Source of the DNA: Gonatopus flavifemur
Lineage: Eukaryota > Arthropoda > Insecta > Hymenoptera > Dryinidae
DNA length: 64,000 nucleotides
Assembly: GCA_018340375.1 (NCBI GenBank)
Contig: JAFFJZ010000082.1
Coordinates: forward strand, 372,001-436,000
Reading direction: 5' to 3'
Both the position numbers and the translations under genes were made by a program. Below the pieces are notes generated by a model. It saw nothing but the letters and a program-made list of their open reading frames with translations. It had not been told where the DNA came from and made no database searches. Positions 45,028 to 55,672 of this stretch are shown piece after piece. Each line of letters starts with the position of its first letter. Position 1 is the stretch's first letter.

Positions 45028-45264
45028 AGGCGATCCCACCAAATTACATCCCCTGACAAAAAAATCTCCAACAAACATATCCCTGCACGAAAAGAATCCA
45101 GACTGAAATAACCCCGGACAAAACATCACAGACAAAAATATCCTACGCCAAACCATCCCAGTACAATTACCACACTGTTAGAAAAGTTATGAAGTTTCTT
45201 TCATAAACAATTTATTAACCAGAATTCATAATAAAATATTGAATTCAATAATATAATTCCTAAT
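45028..45264 (+). repeat. MULE-type end, first direct copy (237 bp)
   Basis: The copy begins AGGCGATCCCACCAAATTAC. The first ~120 bp consist of short degenerate motifs of 15-20 bp such as GACAAAAAAATCTCC, AACAAACATATCCC, GACAAAACATC and GACAAAAATATCC. The same 237 bp recurs almost unchanged at 48442-48678 in the same orientation, and a related inverted end is at 50500-50628. Confidence 0.8.
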
Positions 45265-45286
45265 ACATATTTCACATTAGATTTAA

Positions 45287-45598
45287 GTGGATACGAGCTT
45301 ATCATCGGAGCACGGTTTTTTTGGCCAAATTACTCGAAACAGAATTCATGAAATAATCTGAAATTTCCAGGGATGATTCTTTGAGGCTTTATCTTGGTCG
45401 CTATAGAGCCCGAATTTTACATTTCGGAAATAATTTTGTTTTTCAAAAATTTTTTTCCGAAATTCAAAATTCGGGCTTTTTAGCGACCAAAATAAAACCT
45501 CAAAGAATCGTCCCTGGAAATTTCAGATCATCTCGTAGATTCAGTTTCGAGTAATTTCGTCTAGAAAAATCGTGCTCGGTCGGTAAGTTCGTATCCTC
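45287..45598. mobile_element. Palindromic piggyBac-type MITE (312 bp)
   Basis: GTGGATACGAGCTTA and the complement of TAAGTTCGTATCCTC are inverted ends flanked by TTAA (45283-45286 and 45599-45602). Long inner arms pair around AAATTCGGGC. The following 45603-45700 (GAGGACACCAGCG...CGCTGGTATCCAC) forms a second small inverted repeat. Confidence 0.75.
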
Positions 45599-45699
45599 TT
45601 AAGAGGACACCAGCGTTACCATCCGAGCACGTTGATTAGAAAAGGACACACCTATACGATAGAAAGAGAGGTCCGAAAAAACGCTGGTATCCACTAATG

Positions 45700-46745
45700 T
45701 CAACTATAACATAATCTATAGTTTTTCCTGTTTCTGTACATCAAATGTAATGTAGACTGTGTTTGAACCTGAATTCATGTACGTAATTGAAAATAATTTC
45801 CAGATATTTCTGACAGTGCAGTTGAAGGCTCAAAATCTTGCAGAACATTCTTTGAACGATGTTCTCAATATCAAGAAGTCAATTTTGAGGAGATGAATAA
45901 TGATGGTTCATTACATCTTATAAGTTTGAGTTTTCCTTTCCTTTTTATAAACGATTCTAATTCCTCGAACATGGTGTGCGGTCGGAAGTTCCAAGTTTTT
46001 TGCTCCCTGGACAAAATATCCAAGGTAAATGATTTAGAGCCAAAATATCCTAGTACATTTCGTTCTTTGGCATACAAATACCCGTCGTAATGATCCGTGG
46101 TGTTTTTATCCACGAGCCAGAATATTCCGCTGCAGATGAGTGTTTTATGTTGTTAGAAAAGTTCTGAAGTTTGGAACGAAATTCTGTGTGAGGTGTGATA
46201 TTTTTATCTTGAATGTAATGCTAATTCGTAAGTTTAATGTTGGTGATGGAGTTTCACATGTTCTTACTGATGTGTAATTGTCGGTTGAATATCACTAGTC
46301 TGTTATTGTAGCGCGGAAGAGAGTTCTTAACGTGGATAATAAAGTTTTGTACATTATGGAGTATGTGTTTAAATTCAATATCTTATTCTGAAGTCTGTTT
46401 AATGGATCATTGTGTAAGAGAGCTTCTTTTTTGTTTGCAGCGTAATTAGAGTTGTTGTGTATGAATGTTATGAAATTTTGATCGATGCTGTGTACACATT
46501 TTATGATTGAAGTCGGTACCATCAAATCTCGTATGTCTGTAATTCATTGCCGTTCGCTTTGTGTGTGTAATCTTTGTTTTGGATATTTTCTTCAATCGAT
46601 TTGTTCAGTGTTTACAGGTGAGTTGAGATGTGTGTTTGTGTGAGTATGTGTTCGCTTCGATGTTTTTGTGTGATTGTGGGTTAGTGGATAAATTGTATTA
46701 TCAAAGTTGATTTCAAGACGGTCTGTAGGATGTTTAATTCGGTGA
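45700..46745. other. Region between MULE end and MULE gene
   Basis: Contains open frames on both strands at 45871-46113 without recognisable motifs. The plus frame from about 45815 could be spliced onto the TMEM151-like gene, but nothing demands it. 46560-46690 is GT-rich (TGTGTGTTTGTGTGAGTATG). No other feature is seen. Confidence 0.4.
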
Positions 46746-46790
46746 GTGTTTAGTGCGTGTAATGTAATTGTAGAAGAAAGTCGTCTTAAG

Positions 46791-48155
46791 ATGCCGCTGC
46801 AAATTATCAAAAGTCAGAAGGGGAAGCTTCTTCTTATTTTGAATATGTATGTTTATCACATCCATCGTGAACCAGTTAACAAAGTTCATTGGCGGTGTTG
46901 TAAATTTGGGAGCGGTTCTTGTCGCGGCCGTGTTGTTACTGATTTGAAGACTCGTACAGGTTCGTGGTGTTTTCTGTTGTTTTTTGTGATTTTATGTGGA
47001 ATTGTGCATTTCTTCTCAGGGAAGTTGTTGGAAGCACCTACATATCACAATCATGCTCCAAATGCTGGGAAGGTTTGTGCGCGGGAAGTTGTGAATAAAT
47101 TGAAGAAAAGAGCTGTGAAATCCGATGATGCAACCAGCAATGTTGTTGCGAATGCAATTAGTGGGGCCTCGGAGTCCACCGCTGCGGTGCTTCCTACTGT
47201 CGAATATTTGTCTTGTACTGTGCGGAGAATTCGACAGAAGCAAACATCGAGGTTTGCACCATTCACAACACGTGGAGACGTTGTCATCCCAGAAGAATTT
47301 GAAGTCACATCGAAAGGGGATTTGTTTTTGATGCACGATAGTGGTGGTGATGGGCATTGTTTCCTCGTTTTTACAACAGTTGAGAATATGGAGCATTTAA
47401 GCCGATGCGGAATGTGGTTTGTGGACGGTACTTTTGAAACTGTTCCACGAATATTTTGTCAATTATATAGGGTTCATGAATATTATCGCGATAACATAGT
47501 GCCCCTCGTTTATGCATTGCTCCCAAATGAGAGTAAAAGTGTGTATACGAGATTTCTGAAGTGCTTGAAAGATCTTAATCCTAGGCTCGGTCCTCAGGGG
47601 GTTATGATGGATTTCAAGATTGGTTTCATCCATAGTTTTGAGGAGGTTTTCCTTGAAGTGAGTGTGAGTGGTTGTCATTTCCATTATTTTCAAAGTGTGT
47701 GGCGACATGTTCAAAGCTGTGGTTTGCAAACGCACTATTGTGTAGATGAGGAATTTGCGCTGCATGCAAAAATGTTTGTAGCATTAGCGTACGTTTCGGT
47801 TGATAATGTCGTTGACGCATTTTGTGAATCTCATGCTGATAGTTTAAACAAATTCACGGAATATTTTGAGAGAACTTGGATTGGTTCTGTTCAACGGCGT
47901 CGTAGAGTAGATCCTGTATTTCCAGTTGGTTTGTGGAACTGTTATTCGGCAGTAATGTCAGATGAAGTCGTACCAATAACGGGATAGAAGTTCAGTGGAA
48001 GAGTAAGAGTTAGCCATGCTTTAATGGACAGGTTTATCAGTGTGCTTAAGAATAAGCAGAGTACAACGGAATTGCGTTTGGCTCAGATCAATGCTGGGCA
48101 TGTGGTGAAACGTGTGGGTTGCAAAAAGTATGTTGATCGTAGTAATCGTTTGTGA
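46791..48155 (+). pseudogene. FLYWCH + MULE transposase
   Basis: Start chosen at MPLQIIKSQKGK (46791). N-terminal FLYWCH-type zinc finger: MYVYHIHRE, VHWRCCKFGSGSCRGRVVTD and YHNHAPN. A 60-nt GT-AG intron (46960-47019) is likely: removing it joins KTRTG to KLLEAPTYHNH, the usual FLYWCH ending. Because it is divisible by three it does not break the frame. The MULE core has MWFVDGTFETVP (first Asp), MMDFKIGF (second Asp), and GCHFHYFQSVWRHVQ, then YVSVDNVVDAF. The frame ends with TAG at 47985-47987; homologous sequence continues in frame (SHALMDRFISVLKNKQSTTE) to about 48155. So the gene has lost its C-terminus through this stop, or the stop is a recent lesion. Otherwise intact for ~390 codons. 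Confidence 0.82.
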
Positions 48156-48441
48156 AATATTGTCAAGAAGTGTGAGAATGCATTGTTTAGATATTTGCGT
48201 GATATTGCATTGAATGTTTGCCTATAATGTAACGTGTTTGTTTTGTAATTTTTTCTGCGGTTGTAGCAGTTGTTGAGAATGTACAGCAATAATGAAGGAC
48301 TGTTTTGTTTTTCGGTCATTGTTTCGGTGGGAATTCATTAGCGGAACATGTGTATGAATTTTCACTCGACATGTGTCTGTAACTGAATGTTCACATATGG
48401 TTTTTCTTTTCTCTTCCGTTTGGCTGAAAGGGGTCTAGAAC

Positions 48442-48678
48442 AGGCGATCCCACCAAATTACATCCCCTGACAAAAAAATCTCCAACAAACATATCCCTGC
48501 ACGAAAAGAATCCAGACTGAAATAACCCCGGACAAAACATCACAGACAAAAATATCCTACGCCAAACCATCCCAGTACAATTACCACACTGTTAGAAAAG
48601 TTATGAAGTTTCTTTCATGAACAATTTATTAACCAGAATTCATAATAAAATATTGAATTCAATAATATAATTCCTAAT
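48442..48678 (+). repeat. MULE-type end, second direct copy (237 bp)
   Basis: About 99% identical to 45028-45264 (for example TTTCATGAACAA versus TTTCATAAACAA). A direct repeat rather than the expected inverted end. It may be the left end of a second, non-autonomous element that closes at 50628. Confidence 0.85.
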
Positions 48679-48732
48679 GCTAAGAATTTTATTCTTAATC
48701 TTGAGAATTTCTTTCTTGATTTTAATAACATA

Positions 48733-49647
48733 CTACTGTGGGCAAAAAGTAAGGTGAATTTTTAATTTAAACTTCGCAGGCTTGACATTCCAGGCTGGTT
48801 CTTTTTTTCTCAAGTTGGCAGGACTGTTAATGACATCTGTGCCAAATTTCATGTCGATGTCATTATCAGTAATACATTTACGCTGGTGTTTACCAAACGA
48901 CCAAGAGTGCATTTTTCGATTTTTACAATGTCTGATTTAATTGAGCAGAGAAGTGCAATCAAATTTTGTTTGCGGAATGAAATTCCGGCTGCGGAAACTT
49001 TGAGGATGTTGCGGAAGGCCTTTGGTGATTCTACCATGTCGCAGAAAAATGTTTATAAGTGGTATAAAGACTTCAAAGAAGGTCGAGAACGTGTTGATGA
49101 CTTGAAGCGCTCCGGACGACCATCGACGTCAACAGATGACCAACACGTCGATGAAGTGAAGGAATTGGTGCTCAAAAATCGTCGGTTGACTGTAGAGACC
49201 TTACTGATATGATCGGAATATCAGAAGGATATTAAGACCGAAATTATGGGCCAACAACTCTTGGTTTTCGCATCACGATAATGCACCGTCTCATACTGCA
49301 CTCGTTCTTCGTGACCATTTTGCCAAAAATTCGACACATATCGTTCCGCAACCACCGTATTCGCTTGATTTGGCTCCGTGTGACTTCTGGCTATTCCCAA
49401 AACACAAGAGACCACTTCGGGGAAAGCGTTTCGAGTCGATTGAGGAGATAAAAGCTGAATCGAAGAAGGCGCTGATGGCTATACCGAAAAGGGACTACTG
49501 AGCATGTTCCGATGATTGAAAAAAACGTTGGCATCAATGTATTTTATCAAGAGGGGATTACTTTGAAGGGGATGAAATTGATGTAGAAGAATAAATGAAG
49601 ATTTCTCATTTCACAAACAAATTCACCTTACTTTTTGCCCACAGTAG
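48733..49647 (+). mobile_element. Mariner element with internal deletion
   Basis: The TIRs CTACTGTGGGCAAAAAGTAA at 48733 and the complement ending at 49647 are flanked by TA (48731-48732 and 49648-49649). At 915 bp it is ~380 bp shorter than a complete mariner. Confidence 0.92.
48928..49594 (+). pseudogene. Mariner transposase lacking the first catalytic region
   Basis: The N-terminal part MSDLIEQRSAIKFCLRNEIP (ATG 48928), KNVYKWYKDFKEGRERVDDL and RSGRPSTSTDD runs to about 49205. The middle of the gene, with the second helix-turn-helix end and the first Asp, is deleted. The 3' part resumes near 49250 with NSWFSHHDNAPSHTALV (second Asp), SLDLAPCDFWLFP (third Asp) and ends GDEIDVEE near 49594, with two stops near 49500. 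Related to but distinct from the mariner at 15798-21695. Confidence 0.88.
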
Positions 49648-49959
49648 TATTTGTGAAATTTAATAAATAATCATCACAGTTCAGTAAGAAATTGTGAAAT
49701 TTTATCACTCATATTGAATTAAATAATGAGTATTGAATTTAATATGAAAATATGATATCTTATAAAGAATTCCGTATCAAATTTGAGAACTCCTCTAACA
49801 GTGCACCGTCTGCCAATCAATAAATCACAACACATAACAGTGCAGTTATTAACAAATCTCATAGTATCTGAATTTTTGACCATCAACAAATTTCTATATA
49901 CTTCTTTATTTTAGTATTAACTTTTAACAGAATTCATCATCAATAGAATATTCTTGAAG

Positions 49960-50150
49960 GATCTAAATTTTTCACCATATCTCATAACATCCAAATCATT
50001 GTTAACAATAGTGCAATTATTAACATATCCCATAACATCTAAATCATTCATCACAACAGTGCAGTCATTACCATATCTCATAACATCTAAATCATCCATA
50101 ATAACAATGCAGTTATTAACAGATCCCATAATATCTCAGTTCTTTACCAT
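49960..50150. repeat. 48-bp tandem repeat (3-4 copies)
   Basis: CATAACATCTAAATCATT...GTGCAGTTATTAAC units recur at 48-bp spacing between 49960 and 50150. A further degenerate copy lies near 50255-50300. The minus-strand frame repeats VMRYGNDCTVVMNDLD-like peptides only because the period is divisible by three. Confidence 0.75.
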
Positions 50151-50499
50151 CAACGAATTTATATCATATATACTTTTTTTGAGTAATTATTTTCAATGGA
50201 ATCCATTACTAATAGAATATTATTGAGGGATTTAAATTTTTTACCATCGAATCACATAACATCTAAATCATTGTTGATAACAGTGCAGTTATTAACTAAA
50301 TTCCTCATAATATCTAAATTTTTCACCAAATCACTCATAACATCCAAATCACAATCATTATCAACAACACATTGCACACAAGTACACAAAATATTAACTG
50401 AAGTCAACTCACACACAATTATCATCTCAATTTCATATATTCAAATATTATTCCAAGCGAATTTGTATTACATGACACAATGCGACATAACATTTCAAA

Positions 50500-50628
50500 C
50501 CGGGCATATTTCAGACGGGAATATTTCCCCCGGGATATTTCGTCCAGACATTATGAAGAGGGATATTTTAACCGGGGACATTTTGTCTGGATATTTTGAC
50601 CGGGGATGAAACGCACCGGGTTCGCCTG
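50500..50628 (-). repeat. MULE-type end, inverted
   Basis: The complement begins CAGGCGAACCCGGTGCGTTT and then shows ATCCCCGGTCAAAATATCC, AGACAAAATGTCCCC and GGTTAAAATATCCC. This is the same architecture of short tandem motifs as 45028-45150 and 48442-48560, in opposite orientation. It closes an element starting at 48442 or 45028. Confidence 0.65.
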
Positions 50629-50884
50629 TCCGCATCCCGGCTGAAAGATTTATTCGATGTCTGCATGACTGCTGATGGCGTGATGGATTGTTGGAAATAT
50701 ACTGTGTACTTTTATGAATATGTCTTTGCTGTGGTTTAAATATATTACTTTAGATTGATTGTAATAATGATTATTTCTTTTTTTTATGTAGGTGTATTTG
50801 CTGTGATATTGGAGTTTGTTATAAGGAATATTATTGTATTGGGGTATTTTTGTGCGGGATGTTTAGTGTTTCCCTAGTGGAAAT

Positions 50885-51045
50885 GAATCATATATGACCC
50901 ATATATGATGCCCACAAAACATATATGACCATATATGCCCCATATATGCCCCATATATGTGGCCGAAGCTTCATCAGTGATACATATGAAGCATATATGG
51001 TACCGCGCGCAACATATATGTTTGCAGGAAACGGTCAAAAACATA
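50885..51045. repeat. Cluster of CATATATG motifs
   Basis: The self-complementary word CATATATG or near variants occurs about ten times (CCATATATGACC, CCCCATATATGCCCCATATA, AAGCATATATGG). A TGTTTGCAGGAAACGGTCAA unit occurs just before and just after the mariner at 51048-52340, so the target was itself a short tandem repeat. Confidence 0.7.
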
Positions 51046-51047
51046 TA

Positions 51048-52340
51048 CGAGGGTGGATTGATAAGTTTCCGGCCTGACCAAGAGATGGCGCCACTAGGCC
51101 TACCTTGAGGTGGCGTTCTATAGTACCATCCTTAGATAGCTTGTAGCTATAGTTTCAGTCCGATCGCCATGTTAGTTTAGTTTTGAGAGCACGCTGACCA
51201 AGACGCCTCTGTGTTTCTCGTAAAAATGGAAAAGCTGGAAAATCGTGCTGTCATCAAATACTTTTATTTGAAGGGGTTAACGCCGAAGGAAATTAAAGAA
51301 GAGATGGACTCAACACTGGGGACATCCTCCCCATCATATTCGACCGTTAAGCAGTGGGTTTCCGAGTTTGAAAAGGGTCGTGTGAGCACCTCTGATGAGC
51401 CTCGCTCAGGACGCCCCATTGAGGTCACAACTCCAGATATGATCGAAAAATCCATCAAATAGTGCTGAAAGATCGCAGATTAAAAGTTCGTGAGATAGCT
51501 GAGACCTGTAAGATGTCATATGAACGTGTACAAAATATTTTGCATCAACATTTGTTTATGGAAAAGCTCTGTGCAAGATGGGTGCCGCGTTTGCTAACAG
51601 TCGACCAAAAATTGATTCGAAAGAACATTTCTACCGCCAATTTGGCGTTGTATAAGCGTAATCCAAGCGAATTTTTGCGTCGATTCGTAACCGTTGACGA
51701 AACTTGGGTCCACCACTACACTCCTGAAACCAAAGAACAGTCTAAACAGTGGATTGGACCAGGGGAACCAACTCCAAAGAAGGCAAAAACAATTTTTTCG
51801 GCGAACAAGGTTATGGCTACTGTTTTTTGGGATGCAAGAGGTATTATATACATTGATTACCTTGAAAAGGGTAAAACTATCACTGGTCAATACTACGCAG
51901 ACTTATTGCAACGTTTGAGCCACGAAATGAAAATTAAACGACCTCATCTGGCGAAGAAAAAAATCTTGTTTCATCACGATAACGCACCAGCGCACACGTC
52001 AATCGTTGCGATGGCTAAAATCAACGATCTGAAGTTTGAATTAATGCCGCGTCCTCCCTACTCTCCAGACCTAGCCCCGAGTGACTATTATCTGTTTCCT
52101 AACCTCAAAAAATGGCTTGGCGGTAAGAGATTTGCGGACAATGAAGAAGTAATCGAAGCTGTGAATGGGTATTTTGAGGAGCTTGACGAATCAGTCTATA
52201 GAGATGGCATTACTAGACTAGAACACCGCTATGAGAAATGTATCAATCTTGGAGGAGATTATGTTGAGGAATAAAAAAAAAAAAATTCTTAAAAACGTTG
52301 TTTTTCTTAGTCAGGCCGGAAACTTATCAATCCACCCTCG
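51048..52340 (+). mobile_element. Mariner element, nearly intact
   Basis: The TIRs CGAGGGTGGATTGATAAGTT at 51048 and the complement ending at 52340 are flanked by TA (51046-51047, 52341-52342). Length 1293 bp, the standard mariner size. Confidence 0.95.
51226..52274 (+). pseudogene. Mariner transposase with a single frameshift
   Basis: ATG at 51226 ([17 protein letters not shown]). The first helix-turn-helix and the [14 protein letters not shown] linker are followed by a one-base frameshift in an A-rich run near 51450. The rest is open to 52274. LKVREIAETCKMSYERVQ is the second helix-turn-helix. WVPRLLTVDQK, FVTVDETWVHHY (first Asp), FHHDNAPAHTSIV (second Asp) and SPDLAPSDYYLFP (third Asp) follow, with 34 residues between the last two. 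The end is NLGGDYVEE. Catalytic residues and ends are all present; only the frameshift prevents full-length translation. It resembles the mellifera-type mariners more than the others here. Confidence 0.9.
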
Positions 52341-52342
52341 TA

Positions 52343-53020
52343 TGTTTGCAGGAAACGGTCAAAAACATATATGATTCATATTTGGTATGATTATTTGCTA
52401 TGTATGGATCATTTCATATCGGATTTTCCAAGAGTTCATAAATATTTTTGAAATGGTTATCCCGAATTCTCTGTTGAAAAATGTGAGATACGTATCATTT
52501 GTTTCTTTTCTTCTTATTCTATTATGATTTCAGGTTTACAACATATGTCGAAGTTCTTGGTCTCTAAAACCCACTTTTTTTCAAATGCCTGTATCTTGGA
52601 AAGCTTTCAATACAAAAAATTATTACCAAGGCATGGAACTTAGGATTTTGCCTGAACTTTTCACAAAGTCAAGAGAAAATTTTTTTCCAAGGACGTATTT
52701 TGCCATAATCCGACGATGGAAGTGAAAAGAGTATTTCATTCAAATTCGAATACGTTTGATTTTCAAATTCCACAAGCAAAACTAATTTCTGGAACATAAC
52801 GATAATTTTCGTTTCGTTTTTGAAAATGTTACTCCACGGCATTCGAGAGATCTGGACAAAACAAGGACGGCCTGAGAACTCCGCGTGCTCGATTATTCAA
52901 GATTTGTAATGCAGCATAGATACGAGACATTTCATGGACGGATTGATGTGTAATTTCAAGTTATTGAGTTATCTTTTTTGTCTTGTTTCATTTATATTTC
53001 TTGAATGTCGTAGAAAATTA
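52343..53020. other. Non-coding, nothing recognised
   Basis: AT-rich sequence after the mariner with a continuation of the CATATATG-type words to about 52400, then no recognisable feature. Confidence 0.5.
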
Positions 53021-53159
53021 CCATTTTCAGAACTGAACCAAAAGTATTGCTATGCACCATAGATCGATCGTGTTGTGGGAAAAAATAGTATGTTCACCTC
53101 GGGGAGAAGTGGTAAACTTCACACTCGTCGGAAATTTCCCACTTTCCCCCCTTGATGAA

Positions 53160-54839
53160 CAATGTACTATTGTTAGCATATTAATTAGCGCTATAGGACG
53201 GTAATTGGCCGGGTTTCGCTTATCGCCCTTCTTGTGGATCATTCTCAAGAAGATCTTCGACCAAGTCAGAGGGACTGACAAACAAAGTTGCAAGATATGG
53301 TACCCAGTCTTCTGATAAATTAATATAAGATTCCGCTTTAATGCAATCGGCACCTGGGGCCTTATTCATCTTGCATTTATTCAAACTAGCTTTGATCTCT
53401 TCCAAGGTTATTGCAGAGTCCAGGATAGAGTTATTGGCCATCGGTAAAGAGAGAGGAAGTGGTTGTGCTCGAAAGGGATACACTGTTCGAAAATAATTGT
53501 ACCATTCTTCAAGGTTGATAACTTCGATATATGGTTGTCGTAATCTGAATCGACCTATGATTTTCCAGAATGTAGACGAGTCAGAGGCTGTGGCCAGTAT
53601 ATCAAGGGTGTGGTATCTATAGTTTTTTTTCTTTTCTGAAAGCATTTTTTCATATTTCTTTTTTGTGCTCAAATAAAGAGCAAGAGTTTCTGATGCAAAT
53701 CGATTCGTTTCACAAGTTTTCAGATATTTGGCCACTTCCTTTTTCCCCATTCTATATTATAGATCGTACCAAGGTTTACACGGAGAGAATTTTTTCTGAT
53801 TACTCACTGCCATGCCCGATTCTTGAGCTTTACTATAATCGTTTGACTTAATTCATCTGCTCAATCATTCACCGAATCTATTGAGCTAAAATCTGATAGA
53901 AGCTCTAGGGAACAGCGCATCTTTCCTCGGTATATTTCACTATGACTATGCCTCCATCTCAGGTTATTCCCATGAACTTGTTTTTTATTATTGTCAGATG
54001 TCACAACGTCTAAGGTAACAGCTACCGGGAAATGGTCGGATAGAGTAGGTGTAAATAGACCTTGAAGGTCGAGGATATGAGATATTTCCATGAAATTACA
54101 CCAAACAAGATCGATAACCGAAGAGCCATTCTGAGATACGTGAGCAAATTTAGCAGGGAAGTCACTTGGTGTACGATCATTTAAAAGAATAAGCTCGCCG
54201 CCCTCCAAAACCTCCACCAACTTACAGCCTCCGGTGTTCAATGTTAGGTCACACGATGTTCTAACTAGAGAAAATTTGAATTGATTAGCAAGAACGCTCT
54301 CTTCTAGTTGATTACGTTCGGCTACTCTACAGTTGAAGTCACCTCCTAATATCAAAGAAAATTCAGGATATTTCAACGCAAACGTAGTGATCAAATCTTC
54401 TAATGTAATTAGTAATTCATCAATGACTGATAGAGGTGAAGAGTAAACACAACCGAGAATCAACTTCAAGTGCTTACAACTAAATTTTATGAATGTACAA
54501 TTACTCGAGATGAATAGTTGTTCTGCTGAGCTTGTAGACGGGTTATACAATATTAGAAGACTTCCTGCGGGTCTCCCCTTATTTGCAGTCTTCTTAGCCG
54601 GTGAAAAAAACATGTGATAATTTCCGAACCCTCGTGGCAGGCAATCAGGAGGAGCGGTGATCCACGTTTTATACACACAAATTATATCCTCTTCAGAGAT
54701 CACTTGGAGTGAATCGGTCAAGTTTGCGAAACTATGACAATTCCAAAAAATAATACGTGCAGAAAGATTTCCCAGCAGTCCTTTCATCTTCATTGTCAAT
54801 CTTTGCCATTTTGAGTCGATAGTTTGTGGTGATTTGAAG
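53160..54839 (-). pseudogene. LINE ORF2: endonuclease and start of RT
   Basis: Endonuclease: SARIIFWNCHSFANLTDSLQ, CVYKTWITAPPDCLP, SLILGGDFNCRVAERN, GSSVIDLVWCN and LSDHFPVAVT, ending at a stop at 53861. The linker frame (53750-53220) contains TFWKIIGRFR and INKCKMNKAPGAD-like sequence (LNKCKMNKAPGADCIKAE). RT block IHKKGDKRNPANYRPIALIN follows in another frame and then breaks off at about 53160. At least one stop and one or two frameshifts. Similar in layout to I/jockey-type elements; subfamily not determined. Confidence 0.78.
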
Positions 54840-55519
54840 GTATTATCCTTGGGTTCTCGTTGCGAAGGAGTTATTATTGATTGCTTCTGCTCAATAGTTT
54901 GAGGTTTCTTTTCCGACTTTGATAAAGAGCCTTTTGGACGACCCGTTTTTCTACTCGACGCCACCGAATCTTGTGAAGCAACACTATGACAGTCATCTTC
55001 ACTATCGTCTATCACTGTGAAAGGGGTAAGAAACGAGAGGAGATCATCAATATTGGATGCATCATAAGGAATATTATCGACAAATGTTTTTCCAATTGAA
55101 TTTGTGCCTCTCTTAATGCTCGACGATTTTCACGTTGCTCTTTTGACAGATCATTAGTAATGATAAGGTTCATCTTACGGAGATTGTTTATGTATTGAAA
55201 TATATTTTTCTTGATACGCGAGTTGATGAAACGGACAAGGACAGGCCTCTTCCCTTCGGTGCGACCAAGACGACGTATATCTTCAATGTGAATCTTTATT
55301 GGAATGTTGAATTTTGTTCACTTATCACTTCAAATTTCTTTTCCAAAACTTCACATCTTTTCTTGTATTCCGTTAATTTGAAAAGAAGTTTTTCATTTCG
55401 GATACAGTAGTTTCAACGGAATTAATTTTCAACTCTACGTTATTCACCTTCTGAGTAAGTGTACTTATGTTGGTATCAATATTCTGCAGCAAGGTTTTGA
55501 TTTCTTCGTTTGTGGTCAT
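54840..55519 (-). pseudogene. LINE ORF1 (coiled coil + RNA-binding core)
   Basis: ATG at 55519 starts MTTNEEIKTLLQNIDTNIST with heptad-like LTQKVNNVELKINSVE (coiled coil). It stops after KNFFSN. In shifted frames the core IRRLGRTEGKRPVLVRFINS and MNLIITNDLSKEQRENRRAL follows, typical of L1-like ORF1 domains. The acidic/basic tail (DDSEDDCHSVASQDS, SRKTGRPKGSLSKSEK) leads in frame into the endonuclease, with no clear stop between ORF1 and ORF2. At least two frameshifts. Confidence 0.65.
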
Positions 55520-55655
55520 CGTAACAGAGCTTTACCAGAATTGATGCGGAATTACTAACACCAGCTATAAGGTGAATTACATACTGTATTGAAAGTCTGT
55601 ACTAACGGAGAATCACGTAAACACGACCGTTCGCTACAAGTGCCAGTGGTGAACT

Positions 55656-55672
55656 CTTATATATATATATTG
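55656..55672. repeat. Short (AT)n tract
   Basis: TATATATATATAT microsatellite. Confidence 0.8.

Larger units (their letters stand above)
53115..55530 (-). mobile_element. LINE, minus strand, with 3' part missing
   Basis: Reading right to left: a coiled-coil ORF1 start (55519), an ORF1 core, an endonuclease (about 54760-53870), a linker and the first RT blocks, ending abruptly near 53160. The catalytic RT blocks, 3' UTR and tail are absent. LINEs are normally truncated at the 5' end, so this copy lost its 3' half by later deletion or replacement. Confidence 0.82.

Noticed and set aside
45871..46113. 80-codon minus-strand frame (and a plus frame over the same bases) as an exon
   Set aside because: Two overlapping open frames with plausible amino-acid content, but no motif. 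The splice from 44208 needs a non-obvious acceptor, and an AATAAA after the TMEM151-like stop argues against it.
49917..50129. Minus-strand repeat protein with MRYGNDCTVVMNDLD units
   Set aside because: The 48-bp DNA period is divisible by three, so any open frame looks repetitive. There is no start context or extension beyond the array.
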